A stretch of DNA of 64,000 nt from Norana najaformis (GCA_964023275.1 OZ029915.1:18329775-18393774); one strand, 5' to 3'. Positions 48,405 to 60,721 are shown, counted from the stretch's first letter. Numbers and translations: made by a program. Notes: generated by a model from the letters alone, not told the origin.

Positions 48405-48513
48405 CCCTTTTGCCTATCGATTTTGTTTTGACTGAGCGCCTGTGAATAATCTGGTTCCCGCGACTTAGCTTTCGTTGGGCGCTGTAGAAATCTCGAGATT
48501 ACGATTACCATGA
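48405..48513 (+). repeat. LINE 3'-tail family, copy 5
   Basis: GATTTTGTTTTGACTGAGCG, CTGGTTCCCGCGACTTAGCT, GGGCGCTGTAGAAATCTCGA and TTACGATTACCATG end. Only the last 110 bp of the tail are present. Confidence 0.7.
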
Positions 48514-48519
48514 CTGGCT

Positions 48520-50586
48520 ATTTCTGCGCCAGCACTGACAGTTTGTAGACTTTCAACTGAAACAGCTGTTGATGGTTCTGCAGTAGCTCTTCTTTTAACT
48601 CAATTCCATAATAAAACAACGTATAACTAATTTCTACACAGCCTTAAACAGGCTACAGTGCAGTCAGATTTCAATACTTTTTATAATGGGACATATTAAG
48701 TACCCCATTATACTATATAGGTACTCATGTACTCATGAACATTTACATTTAGTAGGAAAATATTGAGACAGCATCTATAACAGTGTGTCATTTGTGAAAT
48801 GAATGGAACCGCAAAAGTCGTCATTTGTAGTAGTTTTCTTGCATTATTTTAAGTTTTTGGCGTTGTACTGAAGCCCTAGTTTGAGTCTTTCATCTCAACA
48901 CAGCAGATCCAATCGTGTTTAAGATCCTACTATCAAGTCAAAGTACAATCACTGACAGCTTAAGTCATATACTTGAAAATGTACAGTGTTGTTTAGTTGG
49001 ACAGACGAGTTTGAGTTTCGTTTGGCTCAGCGATGAAATTCATGAAAGACACGATTTCCCGGTAAAGACAGGAATTTGCGAGGCATGATTTCGAGACGAA
49101 GCTAAAGAGATATTATGTTTGGTGAGAACGAAAGAAAACTGAAATTATGTGAAGAGGACGGTTTCTTCTGAGTGGAAATTTCTTCTCAAGAACATGATGC
49201 ATGAATTCAATGAATCTCGAAGCTTCTATGGCAACCATGTATTAGGGTCTGCTAAGTGAAGCCACTAACTAGCAAGCCAAATGTCTGAGTCAGTCTGGTC
49301 AAACCCAGCGGGACAAATTTTTAGATGTAGTCTAGCCTATAGGATCATAGCAAACTCTTACGTTTACGTTATGACATACGTAGTCTTGATCCAAATGTCA
49401 GCGCATGCATTGGACAGGATTTCTAGACCAGGAGGCCAGAAAGTCGTTCCCATGAAGAATCATCCGATTCCTCGAAACAGTCAGCGTGAAGAAATATCAT
49501 GCAGATACATACAGCACTGATAGGACACCGTAGAGATGTTGGCATAGAGATATATGAAACTGCAGCTATAAACAAGTAGACAGCTTTTCATCGGTTGAAA
49601 GCCGGCGAGATGGACGATGTTGATTTTTTGTCACATTTTAAAAGAAAGATGAATCTTTTTGGTCGCCACATTAAGAAATTTGTTGTCTCTGCTGTTCCAA
49701 GGCCCTTTCATTCAATATGTCGAAATTTTCAATTCTCTGTACGCATTAGTGTAGGAAAATAAGTTGCTTCTCAGGGATTTTGGAAAAACCGCAAAATATT
49801 TATATCACAGCTGTTGTCCCCCCCCCTTAACTTCGATGACTGCAATTGGCCTATATCGCCTATGTGGAAATCCGCCTCCACGTCTGAGATTAGATAGCTA
49901 TGGCGAATACGATGGACAGCATGGATCAACAGTGGCGTATTTAGCAGAGGTCACTGTGTCACGGCTTCTGGCTCAAGACTTTCGTGTTCAGCTGCAGAGT
50001 TAATATCTAGGGTACTTTCCTCGCATTTTGGACACCTCCATGCAGCTATTATGAATGCCATTCATTGTAAGACTTTCATTTGCGAGATACCAAACGTGTG
50101 ATTTTGAATATTTTACTCGCTCATGTTTCTTACGGTCTCAGAATCTCTAGATGTGCGAATGGTGGATGGCGTCTTTAGGTTCCTAAAGCTGCATTAAAAC
50201 CGAATTTACACAGTATGATGACATAACATTAAGAATAGTGTGATAGTGGCTCTCGCGCAAGCTAGGTTTCCCGAACTGGGTGAGGGCAAGTAGGGGCCAA
50301 GAGCTTCGAGAGGACCATAGTTACTTGCAAACATGTATGACGACCTTTTATATTCATTGGCGCTCAATTCTACTTACAACATGCAGTAGGTTTTTGCCTT
50401 GTGTCTCTAGAATTTCTGGTTACGACGTTTCGGTAAATTAAAGAGGTTGTGAATAAAATGAAACTGAAAGATGAATCAGTATCAGAGTGGACAATTTTCA
50501 TCTTCAATGTAACAACGCACTTCGAACAATAGTGTAGGCGATAAATATAGCGTATGCGATCTGATTAAAGCAATACATTGTTTCAG
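48520..50586 (+). other. right part of CA-A intron 6, no other feature recognised
   Basis: Unique-looking DNA; the open stretches at 49281-49520 and 49764-50003 encode nothing recognisable. A TC-rich branch/acceptor context precedes 50587. Confidence 0.5.
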
Positions 50587-50744
50587 GTCAAAACATCTCC
50601 ATTCCGTCTCTGAAATTGGGTGGTCTCCTTCCGAAGAAAAGCGATTACTTCTATAGGTACTCTGGCTCACTGACATCTCCACCTTGCCAGGCAGAAGCTG
50701 AATGGATCGTCTTTCACGAACACCAGACTGTTTCACCATCTCAA
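50587..50744 (+). CDS. CA-A exon 7: S-L-T-S-P-P-C exon
   Basis: This 158-nt exon runs phase 1 to phase 0, from GTTTCAG to CAA|GTACGT. It encodes L-G-G-L-L-P-K, Y-F-Y-R-Y-S-G-S-L-T-S-P-P-C and E-W-I-V-F-H-E-H-Q. The Thr of S-L-T (T199 of CA II) is kept, so the substrate-orienting part of the site survives although two His positions are lost. The Cys of P-P-C is the expected disulfide partner of the Cys in exon 4, as in secreted and membrane CAs. Length and phase again match extracellular vertebrate CAs. Confidence 0.9.
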
Positions 50745-52238
50745 GTACGTCCTATGATTTCTCGTCTTAGTATTAATTTAACAGCTCATTTAATATTCCC
50801 CATTATCAGCAGCAGAACACTGACGTTTTAACATTTTTTCGCCTGACGCCTGCCATCTGACAACTGGCCAACTTCAATTGTGTTACATGACAAACTTGAA
50901 AGTCACTGTGATATTTAACTTTGATTGTAATCGTAAATTTTTATAGCGCCTCTTCAGATAAGCTAACTGGAGGCGCTGTCTACGCTAGCTTTAATGATGT
51001 TAAATTCGATTAAGAAGAAAGTTCCTAAGTAAGCAAGCAATGCTCAGGTAATTGGAAAAGTCACCACTGGCGGGCTCCCGCACACACGGATTCCCATCCA
51101 GAGTTGATAGACGATACCCTTTTTAAAGCCGGGTTAAGTGCCCGCTCGTTTAAGACACTTTGATGCCTACCACCCTTCATTACTTCCTCCATGGATCGAA
51201 ACAAATGACGAGCTATTAACCAGAAGGCTGCTTGGTGCTGTGGATACCACGCTGACAAGAACAGTGAAATGAAGAAACTTCGATCTCGCTTATATCTCTT
51301 AGAAAGTCTGGAGCCAGGGCAGCATTCCTCCTTTCTGGGTAAGCAAATAAGCACCAGCGTACGGTTACCTGTGTCTGCGCCTCAGCCGAAATATCGTAGG
51401 TGTGAATTACACAGCGGTTTTTCCAAAAACAACTCAAATTTCGCACATTTGTCATAATTTTAATTGAATTGTTATTTATTTAATCACCAGCAACAACAGT
51501 AGACTATATACCACATAAGAAAACTCAAAGTTTAGGCCTAACAGTTGATGTCAGTGCTTCAACAGGTCACCCAAAAGGAATAAGTTCCGCTACAAACTGG
51601 GTTTGCAGCGGGGCTTGAGTTTTACATCACACACCCGCAACAGTTTCCTGGTTTTTGACCTGTTGGGTTTCTTTTTGCTCAGTTAGTTTGTGCTTTAAGT
51701 TGTGCTGTTCCGACTTTAAATGTCTGTCTGTTGCTCCTTTCTGTGGGCGATCAACGGTGATGTTACAAAAGGGCTTCCCTCCATCGGCATGCAGGGTGCC
51801 CTAAGCAGGGTGCCCTGACGTGAAATATGTTTTGTGTACGGAATATCGAAGAATGTGTTTAAAACACATGTGTTTAAAACTTTATGTAAAAAACGGCAAC
51901 GCACTATAAAAATACCAAAATCACGGCATTTCACGGAATTTTGCCGATTACACTGAAGCGTCAAAATTACACGATCTACGTCACGTCCGCGTAATCGTGA
52001 ATTAGGTTGGGCCCTAGACATTGACTTGTGCGATCGATTCCTTATGCGCATTTTTTCCCGTTCATTTGGCGCAAGATTATTGCGTTGAAATAATTAATTT
52101 CGTTACAAATTTTAATTGCGTTAAAATTGTATTGCATTAATAATGCAATAAGTGCTCACCTCTACATCCAGATCGATAGGAACATCCATGCAGTTTCATA
52201 GTGTAATTCCAACCGTCGTTTATTGTCGCTGTTTCCAG
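50745..52238 (+). other. CA-A intron 7
   Basis: Contains a TATAGCGCC-head repeat near 50930-50990. The minus- and plus-strand open stretches at 51061-51457 and 51716-52051 are not recognisable. No additional exon is required by phase, which runs 0 to 0. Confidence 0.55.
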
Positions 52239-52514
52239 TTAGAAAAATTCCGGCAGCTGCACGAAGAGGAATTCGAAGACGGGAACTACACAGTAGTCAA
52301 CTACAACTGGCGTCCAATCCAACCGTTAACCGGCCGAGTTGTTACTCGCAGTTTTCCCATCCCTAAGAAGGGGAATCCCAACACGCAGAAGCCTCGCTCT
52401 GGCAAAGTATCCATGTCATCTTCTCATCTGATTCGAGCGATAGACGTTTCTGTATACATACTGCTCTTCGTGTCTAGTTTTTTCTTGGTTAGAGCAGAGC
52501 TTTGCGTAAGTTAG
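52239..52514 (+). CDS. CA-A exon 8: CA C-terminus and hydrophobic tail
   Basis: The exon starts in phase 0 after CTGTTTCCAG and reads L-E-K-F-R-Q-L, then Y-N-W-R-P-I-Q-P-L-x-x-R-V-V, the closing segment of alpha-CAs. A basic/polar stretch (F-P-I-P-K-K-G-N-P-N-T) leads to a hydrophobic tail (V-S-V-Y-I-L-L-F-V-S-S-F-F-L-V), seven more residues and a stop at 52512-52514. The tail is short and close to the C-terminus. It could be a GPI-anchor signal after the S-S-S region or a single membrane span with a tiny cytoplasmic end. If alternatively spliced, a donor GTATCC near 52407 would remove the tail. Confidence 0.85.
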   Translation, partial: LEKFRQLHEEEFEDGNYTVVNYNWRPIQPLTGRVVTRSFPIPKKGNPNTQKPRSGKVSMSSSHLIRAIDVSVYILLFVSSFFLVRAELCVS

Positions 52515-52929
52515 AGGTTCACATCATCACAAGTTACTGAGTAGAGTTAGGAAATTCACCCAAGGCAACGGTCGGTTCTTACACTGTTTGCAGGTATCCA
52601 ACTGAAGCTTGCCTTCTTGATTTCGTCAGCGTACAGAAGAAGGTAGTGTTCTTAACTGCCAGAGACGCACACTTAGATCTTTTGTAACAGGCGATGTAGG
52701 CTTACTTAAGTTATGAAGCTATCGTAACTTAGTTTAACAAACTGATTTATATAATTACCGAAGTCTGAAGAGAAACTGCTTTGTTTGATGTCTGATTTCA
52801 TTAGCCCATGTCTTATCATCATTACTTGACTATTGACAATTAATGAAGTAAAAATGCCTTTACTTTTGTCGACGATCGGCTTTCCAATCATCGGCTTACC
52901 TGATTCGTAGCGTAGCGCTGACTCGAGTA

Positions 52930-53180
52930 CAGGCAGAGTTTTGATTTTCCATATTACAATTAAACGAACAGTTCAATCACAACAGTAGGCCTACTTGAAT
53001 CATCACAGTTTCTAAACGCATGAATCAATCAGCGACTTGTGTAATCAAACTTTCAACTTCGCACACGACAGACTTCTGCTACAAATTCTTCGCGCTCTCT
53101 TCTAACAATGCACCCGTAATCGTTTTATATAGGCTGTTTCCCGCCAAGTCAGCATGCTCCAGTAAATTACCTTGCCTTGC
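52930..53180. repeat. three-copy interspersed repeat, copy 3
   Basis: ATTACAATTAAACGAACAGT, then ACTTGTGTAATCAAACTTTC and TTCGCGCTCTCTTCTAACAA, then TTTCCCGCCAAG. It aligns in order with 26150-26350. Confidence 0.6.
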
Positions 53181-53904
53181 GACAACGAACAGAGCTTCCG
53201 ACGGTGTTTTAAGATTTGATCATCAAAAATCTCAGGGCTCATATACACCCTGCGCCTATCTGGCGTTCACCTGGACCTTTTCGGCGCTTCCTTCAGAGCA
53301 ATGACCCTTGAACTTGCAAGCATGAGCGCACACAGAAGTTTTTGCAAGAGGGGTAAAATCTAGTAGCACAGAAATCGTGCACATGTAAGCTGCACGATAG
53401 TACTGCTATTAACGGTGGCATCAACATCACTGGCATATTCAGTGCCCTATAATAATATTTTATGTTTCCTTAAGTTAGGCCTCCTCTCCACTTTTTGGCA
53501 ACCCTCTTCATTCAATCTCTTGAGACTCTTTCATAAAACTATCCTCAGCCCATGGGCTTATCACCGGTGATCTAAACAAGTTCAAACGTCTTTAGGATGT
53601 ATTATACGAGTCTACAACTGAAATGGTGCGTGCAAACAGTAACTTCAAACACAAATGAATAATCTAAACAGGAGTGAGTTAGGCTGACTGTCTCACGTGA
53701 ACTTGACGACGACGATGACGACGACGACGGTGAGTCAATCAGTTTAACTATGTCTTGTGGCAGCAAAGGTCGCTGACGTCACTGAAGTTTCTTCTTGAGA
53801 TTCTTCTTTATTCTTAGTTTTCTGGCCCGTAGACCTATTTTTTATTTAATGGACGCTGTTTCGGTTTTCGTTTTGTATTATCTATTTATTCTTTGAACTT
53901 ATTC

Positions 53905-54260
53905 GCTAGAACTTCGTAGTTTCTACCTTTGTTCTTCGTAGTTTCTATTCGTTCTTCTTCGTAGTTTATACTCACTGCTCTTTGTAGCTCCAATTCGTAG
54001 TTTTCGCAGTTGTATTTGTTCCTCGTATTCCCCTATTTATTCTTTTCCTAGGTTTCTATTAGTTTCCCTTCGTAGTTTCTATTCGTTCTTCGTCGCAGCT
54101 TTCCTCTCGTTCTTCTTCGTAGTGTCTAATCATTGTTCTTTGTAGCTTCTATTAGTAGTTTTTTGTACTTCTATTTGTTCTACGTATTCCTCTGTTTGTT
54201 CTTCGTGGTTTTCTATTCGTTTTTTCTTCGTGGTTTCTAATCTTTCTGTTTCGTATTTAC
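53905..54260. repeat. degenerate minisatellite, unit about 20-25 bp
   Basis: TTCTTCGTAGTTTCTATTCG and variants recur more than ten times, with inserts of a few bases and drift between GTAGTTTCTA, GTAGCTTCTA and GTGGTTTCTA. It is pyrimidine-rich on the plus strand. Confidence 0.85.
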
Positions 54261-55639
54261 TCATGCGAAACTGTTGATAATATCTTCTCTGCGCTGGGCA
54301 TATTTTGTAGTCTTCTTAACTGAAATAAAATAATTTGCATTTCTAATTTTCATTACATTATTTGGGAACGCAAATTACATTATTAAGGATATTTACATAA
54401 ACAGCAATATATACAAGAGTTTTGAGGTTAAGTAATTTGGCCTTCGCGACATAGCACGTCTATCCCGTTGATCAATCATTCAACTTTCATCCCATCAGCC
54501 ACAACGCTCGACCTATCAGGTAGTAGCACAGCGCCGACTCGCCTTACCTAAGGAAGGAAGACTAATTATACGGGTTGGACCTTTTAAGACAGTATTTATT
54601 AACAATTGCAGACGTTAACAGAAGGTTACAACAGTTTACCGCCAAACCTTCGCAAAAGAAGTCTAGATATCACATCCTGCAAGCTTCCCACACATAGGCC
54701 TAACAGATTTTTCGTAATAAAATCAAACTTTCTAGCAATACATTTTTGTTTCAATAAACCGGTAGATTATCTTTTTTAACAAAACCATAAGACTCGGTCA
54801 ATAGTTTCTTGTTGAAATAATGTTGCACACAGACAAATGTTGCATAGGCAAATACAATTTCATTTTACAAAGTCGGCCATTTAAATTTACGTGGCCTAGT
54901 TTTAGCCGGGTTACCTGCACTTCATTTTCTTCTGGTAGGATTCATAAATTTTGTATTATAATCAATTACTGGCCAAAGGGTTTTATAAAATCGACTTTTC
55001 ATATTCTTATCGTATTCTATTTGTCACTTTTTCGAATTGAAAGCCAAGATTAAAATGTTAATTTCCCTAAGTTCACGACAGTTAGTAGGATTTACTTTGG
55101 CCAAAGTGACAGCATCCTTAGCATGTGTGTCAGCATTTCCTGATATACTTATATGGCTGGGAATCCAGGTGATTTTTATAATACTGCATTTCATTTTATT
55201 AATATCGATAGTTTCCTGAAATAATAGGAGCCGCGAGATTTAGAATAATTTTGTTTTAATTATATAAGCACATTAAGAGAATCAGAAAATATAGAAAAAT
55301 TACTCGTACCTTGATTTGCATTAACTAACATCCACAACAAAGAAACTTTTACTTCAGTTCGTTCTGCTGGACAGATACTCGCATCTCTGGACAGACACAG
55401 CGTTTTATCAATGTGCAAGCTAAGAATTGTAATGTTGGAGCAATAGTAGTAGCCTACCATCTGCCTTTGAGTCTCCTGTGTCAATATGCACACACGAATC
55501 ATATATAGAAATTAATTCTGTAACGGCACATCCCCACCCCGCGTCTTTCCTTTTCCCACGCTTGCAGGAGAATGTCAGTGGTAAACGTGAGAGTTAGGAA
55601 TAGGATTTAGCGGCGTATTTCCCATTCCTACTGTATCTA

Positions 55640-55720
55640 TCCTAACCCTAAGACTAACCCTAGCACTAACCCTAACCTTAACCCTAACCTTAACCCTAAC
55701 CTTAACACTAACCCTAACCA
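55640..55720. repeat. interstitial CCCTAA-like tract
   Basis: ACTAACCCTAGCACTAACCC followed by alternating CCCTAA and CCTTAA units to about 55719. It resembles the animal telomere hexamer but alternates with a variant unit. Confidence 0.85.
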
Positions 55721-56489
55721 TTGACATCCTTATGCTGGACATCCTCGTACTAGAGTGGGAATCGGAAAAACTCTCCCCGCTCTAATACAACAATGCCTCT
55801 CGTCGGCCAAGCCGGCTTGCGCACGTGACCCACCAATTTTTATGGCGCAATATAGATTCCTTTTTATGGCGCAATTTTTTATGGCGAAATGTATTTAATT
55901 TTTTATGTTACAATGTCTAATTTTTGTGGCGCCTGTCGACGGCCTGTACAAGAACTCGACTTCGGAAGGAGAGCGAGCGAGAATTATTGTTTAGCCTTGT
56001 GTGATCGCTCAGACGTTGGATGAGTCGGAGGCTTGAATGTTCGAGGGAACATGACTCGACTGGAAGACAACGCGTCGGCGCTTCTCCACGCCGTTGAATA
56101 CTCGCAGACGGTCTTATTTATTTGTGGACAAGTATTCAGCGTTTTTATTTTTATATATATATTTATTAAAACCATTCTTATGACACCAATTACCAATAGC
56201 AGTTAGAGATGAGTGAATTTTTTGCTTATGTGGATTTAGTACTTGCGCCTCCCGTTTTTATGGCACTATTATCCGCAAACAGTGACACTAACATCATCTA
56301 TAGGCCTATATCATATCGTTAATCATTAGCAGAAATAATAGGCCTAACGGGAAGATGACAGACCCCTATGAGGTAACATTTTCTTTATGATATCTCTGGG
56401 AAAATTCAACCTCAACTATATATAACCCTAAACTTTCGAGTAGGTCTAGCAAGAAAAGTTTCGATTCAGTTATAGGCTATGTTCTACGT

Positions 56490-56760
56490 GTACATTTACA
56501 TTTTACCCGCTGTGCTTAACTTCTGAAGTTTTCTAAGGAGTGTTGGAACATGTAACATATCGTATGCTCTCTCAGAATCAATAATTACGGCAAGAATATG
56601 CTTCCTATTTTTAAGTTGCTTAATTATTTTATCCTGGAGTGAAAGAACTTGATCGAATGTGCATTTATTCTTCCTAAAACCGGTCTGATATTTCTCAAAA
56701 CACAATTTTTCTCTAGAAACCACTGCAGCCTATTAATTAACTTTTTCCATGATTTTACAA
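56490..56760 (-). mobile_element. LINE RT fragment
   Basis: The minus strand encodes Q-T-G-F-R-K-N-K-C-T-F-D-Q-V-L, then L-A-V-I-I-D-S-E-R-A-Y-D. This is the QxGFRxxxST.D.. to (F)LDxxxAFD segment of Jockey/CR1-type reverse transcriptases; the catalytic-block Phe is Tyr here. Open for 75 codons but truncated on both sides. Confidence 0.75.
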
Positions 56761-57778
56761 AGGCTTTACGTGAAGAAAATCGATCTATAAGAATCGGGAA
56801 ATGATGAATTTATTAGCTCAAGTAGGGGTAGAATGACAGCATGGTGCTAATCTAGAGGCAAGTCCACTTGGTCCCAAATTTGTTAAAAGCTAATAAAACC
56901 TGAATTGTGTCATTATGCAGATTCATACGATTCATATGAGATTTTATCGTCTCCTGGACACCTATTGTTTGAGCTTCTAACTGCCTGTTTCAGTTCAATA
57001 TAAAATAAAATTCATTGCATCCGTCTCTTTATCCAAAGCGACATTAACTTTATCAGGGAGCTATTCAGTTTGACTCTCTTTCAAGAAGTTTAAAAACTTC
57101 GTATTATAATTATCTTAATGAGGTCTATTAAGTTCAGTATAGACGTTAGCCAAAAGATTTGCTTTATCCAGATTAATTTCTGCTGTAATAACTTTATATT
57201 TCAATGTAGGTATAGAAGTATGAGAGGCGATGTTTCTCGTTTTATTTCTCATTTTATTCCTTTTACAGATTGCTCGTTGCACTTTGCATTCTACAATGTT
57301 TTAATTCTATTCCCTGAATGTCAATGCCAGGTAGATCTTCTTATATTCAAAGATGTGTAGTTTATCCCTACTTTAACAAGAGTAACTAATTCGCTTTTAG
57401 AATGTTTGGATAATCTTGGCAAATTATATTAAACCCATTGAACTATATATTGTGACTGCCAGGACCATAGACGTCGACCTCACCTTCATCTATTTTCCTC
57501 AAATGAACTGTCCAACAGCATGAACTAATTTATAGCTGAGAAGTGCTATGCTAACAGAGCTTATCAATCACTTGGCCATCGGACACCTGTGATTAGCGGT
57601 GACTGACAGGCAGGACTCTGACATGAAAGAAACTCTTCACTGATCTCCACTGACAGTGTCATTGGCAAAACGTCCTTTCAGAAGATTTATTTACAGCGAT
57701 ACATCTGTAATGTCTCCACTTATGTAGAACCACATCTTGCGTCGTCGACTGATGCTACGTGCATTTCGATACTCGCTC

Positions 57779-57786
57779 TATTTAAG
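57779..57786 (+). promoter_or_regulatory. TATA-like box of CA-B (putative)
   Basis: TATTTAAG lies about 180 bp upstream of the CA-B ATG at 57962, a distance close to that of the TATAAAT before CA-A. Confidence 0.35.
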
Positions 57787-57961
57787 GCGACGTGTTAGAT
57801 CAGATTCGTGTATTAACAGGTAAACTTGTTCTCGGATGGCCTTTTTTGGTCAGAGGTTACATGTCAGCCTCAGATGTTCTCGTCAGCGAACTGCATTGAG
57901 AAGTGATCCGTTTCAGACATTCAGAAGTTGATATCTAACATTTTCTTTAATAAATTGCACT

Positions 57962-58112
57962 ATGAAGACAACCTTCCTACGACTTCGCCTTCTATGCTGT
58001 CGTAGCACTCTTCTGCTTCTAATGACAAAGTTGTTGTTGAATAGTTCGCTGTGCGATGCCATGGGGCTTGAAGCAACTGCTCACGCTTCAAATGAAATCG
58101 GAACTAGCGGTG
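57962..58112 (+). CDS. CA-B exon 1: signal peptide
   Basis: This 151-nt exon runs from ATG to a GGT G|GTAGGT donor in phase 1. The protein starts M-K-T-T-F-L-R-L-R-L-L-C-C and has a long leucine-rich core (S-T-L-L-L-L-M-T-K-L-L-L), then S-S-L-C-D-A-M, consistent with a cleaved secretion signal ending near residues 28-34. The phase matches the next exon exactly. The product would enter the secretory pathway. Confidence 0.75.
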
Positions 58113-58195
58113 GTAGGTCGATTGATTGATTTTCATGTGGTACTAAACTGTTTTTCACTCGCTGCATGTGCTACTGCTTCTGTTACTCGTCGTCG

Positions 58196-58270
58196 TCATC
58201 TTTATTAATATTATTATTATTATTATTGTTATTATTATTATCATCATCATCATCAACAACAACAACAACA
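58196..58270. repeat. TTA/ATC/AAC trinucleotide tract
   Basis: Three trinucleotide blocks in succession (ATTATTATT, ATCATCATC, AACAACAAC) in CA-B intron 1. Confidence 0.85.
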
Positions 58271-58954
58271 TAATCGTCCATGCGAGGCACGGTGGTCTAT
58301 TCAACGATTGCAGGTTCGAACATGCTGAGCGGACTCCTTGTAACAACCATTGTCAAATTTTTGCGCAAACTTGTCTCGCGCCTCAGATTCAGATTTATTG
58401 ACCTAATAATAATGAGTACAATAAATAAATTAAATGACTACATAAAATCAACATCACCTTATGTATTCAAATTTGTTGTCATCACTTGGTTACGGTATCT
58501 TATGAACTGTCGCTGACATGCATCAATGGCTCATATATCCAATGGTCCTCGGCTTATGTATTCAAATTTGCTGTCATGGCCTTATCGTCACCATCTTAAA
58601 CAAAGTCGATACTAATTCTATGCTTTTCCTGTAAAACTGATAGTGCTTACCATATTAGCACAACAACTTTTAATTCCTTTGTCCTACTAAGTTACTTCTT
58701 TAATTCCAGACTACAAAACGACATTAGATAGAATATTCGGGAATAGAAGAGAAACGGGAAAGTGGAAACATTGGTAAGAGAACAAGAGAGACAGAAGCAG
58801 ACAGAAAACAACGACAGACAGGCAGACACAGACAGACGCAGACAGCAACCAATTAAGCAAAACGCTCCATGCGATAATGCAACTTACATCCTTAAAACCG
58901 TCTCTATGAAAGTTTTAACCAAACGGAGCAGTTACTGTTTTTTATTGTATGTAG

Positions 58955-59163
58955 GCGAACCACAGTCGATTGTAATTCGTTTCGATGAAGAAACGAGAAA
59001 CAGAGAAGGAATAGGAGCAAGAGGAGGAGGAGAAAGAGAAGGAGGAAGAGGAGGAGGAGGAGGAAGAAGAGGAGCAGATCTACCAGCAACTGAATTACCG
59101 TCAGAGGAGTTGGATCAGAAAGAACAACAGTCCGTCAAAGCCAAACTGGAATCAAATGTCAAG
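58955..59163 (+). CDS. CA-B exon 2: Gly/Arg-rich linker
   Basis: This 209-nt exon runs phase 1 to phase 0, from TTGTATGTAG to GTC AAG|GTATAG. It begins G-E-P-Q-S-I-V-I-R-F-D-E-E-T and passes through R-G-G-G-E-R-E-G-G-R-G-G-G-G-G-R-R. It ends with a helical-looking charged segment (E-E-L-D-Q-K-E-Q-Q-S-V-K-A-K). Phase continuity to exons 1 and 3 is the main support. The linker is basic and glycine-rich, quite unlike the acidic linker of CA-A, which suggests that linkers evolve by exon replacement or repeat growth. The GGA/AGA core is repeat-like DNA, so a fortuitous open frame is possible. Confidence 0.6.
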
Positions 59164-60429
59164 GTATAGGCAATGCATTAATACTCATAAGCTATGTCCA
59201 TATCGAGCTTGCACATACGAAGGTTTCATTACAATAAAACCGTATACATCGTATAAGACAATACAGCTATGGCGCACTGAGATCTCCATCTAAAGTAATT
59301 ATATCTATTAACAGTTTGCAAAACACTGTATGGCCTCAATGCACAACATTTTTACTTGCATTCACGAATGCAAACGTGGCTTGTAAATAGTTCTCATCGA
59401 TATCAGCAGCACCAGCAAAAGGCTTTTCTGACCGGGCCTCGGATTATTGTGAAGCAGTAAGGATTCAAAAATGTTTTGCGCTTTTTCAAGTTTCGGAAGA
59501 GGCCCAAAATACGTAGCATTTGTGTGTCTGGCGTGTGATAGTCAACTGGTAATAGTGTATTAGACTGTAACTCAGACAGAGGTAGGGAATTCAAATCCAC
59601 GCCATAACAGAAAGATTCTAAGATATGACAAACGAACTCAGGAATGTAATGAATACATCGATCGTACACTGTCGGTGAGAAGTTTAGGCGGCAAAGAAGA
59701 GGACTGGCCACTCTCACTCATGTGCCAGACCATAGACATCTAGATAGTTTAGCTAAATTAGGCTATATAAATGTCTATGGCCAAGCTAAGAAACACTTCA
59801 GATACTTGGCTGCGTTTCGAGGTTTGTGACTGTTTATCTTCTTCTCTTCTTTTCTATCGGGCTGTTTTGCGACTTATGTTTCAGCAGGTCTTTTCCAATG
59901 TCTTCCTAACTGTCGTAACTCTGTACTTTCTTTTGCCACATTTACATATAAGCTGCCTCCATGTCAAGTCTCCGCATAGCTCACAGAATTCAAGTTACAG
60001 CTTTCGGGCAAAATGATTGGCTTCACATTTGTCACGTGTCCTTTCTCGTGCATATAACTTCTACAATTGGCCTAATGCCAATGTTATACCAAGTACGACA
60101 CCCACCTGCGATACGTGACACTCCACTGAGAGTTTTAAGCAGAATTTTCTATACATTTTTTTGTTACTGCTTTAGTTGTTTTGTTCTGGAGCAGCGTGGC
60201 GGCTTCTAATATGATTGTCCGACTGAGCAACTGTCTCGTAGAAGGACTTTGGACTAGATTAGGATGAAACCTCGTCGAAATGACCCTCTTAGCTTAGTCA
60301 ATAGGTTCACTTGCCTCTTTAATTTATAAAGATCACGCGCAACATCTGACGCAAACTCACTCACGCACTTGTTCCGAAAAAAATGTGTGAATATCTGTGA
60401 AAAATAGTAGTAATATTGCATTGTATTGT

Positions 60430-60720
60430 ATTGTATTTGATAACTTATATAGCGCTTCTTACAGAACAAACTACTCAGAGGCGCTTCCAGCATGAGAGCC
60501 CCTGGGAAATAAGAACATCTTTAAAAAACGAGCTGACTGAGCTCTAGCACCAACAGTGACCCTTGCACGAAACGATAGCGGAAGTTCATTCCATAGAAGA
60601 GCCAACAACAGCAAAAACCCTCTGCTGAGCAAACGAGGACTTAACACGAGGATCTAGAGAACGTAAAGGACGGGATGAGGTACTAGAGTGTGGAGGCCGA
60701 ATAAGAGTCCGAGGCCGAGT
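60430..60720. repeat. TATAGCGC-type interspersed repeat
   Basis: ATATAGCGCTTCTTACAG and CTCAGAGGCGCTTCCAGCAT, then TTCATTCCATAGAAGAGCCA and AACAGCAAAAACCCTCTG. It has the same general layout as the repeat at 39040. It lies in CA-B intron 2. Confidence 0.5.
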
Positions 60721-60721
60721 A

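Larger units (their letters stand above)
52515..57778. other. intergenic between the CA paralogues
   Basis: About 5.3 kb without a recognisable gene. It contains the third copy of the interspersed repeat, a minisatellite, a CCCTAA-like tract and a LINE RT fragment, listed separately. No clear polyadenylation hexamer was identified soon after the CA-A stop. Confidence 0.6.
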
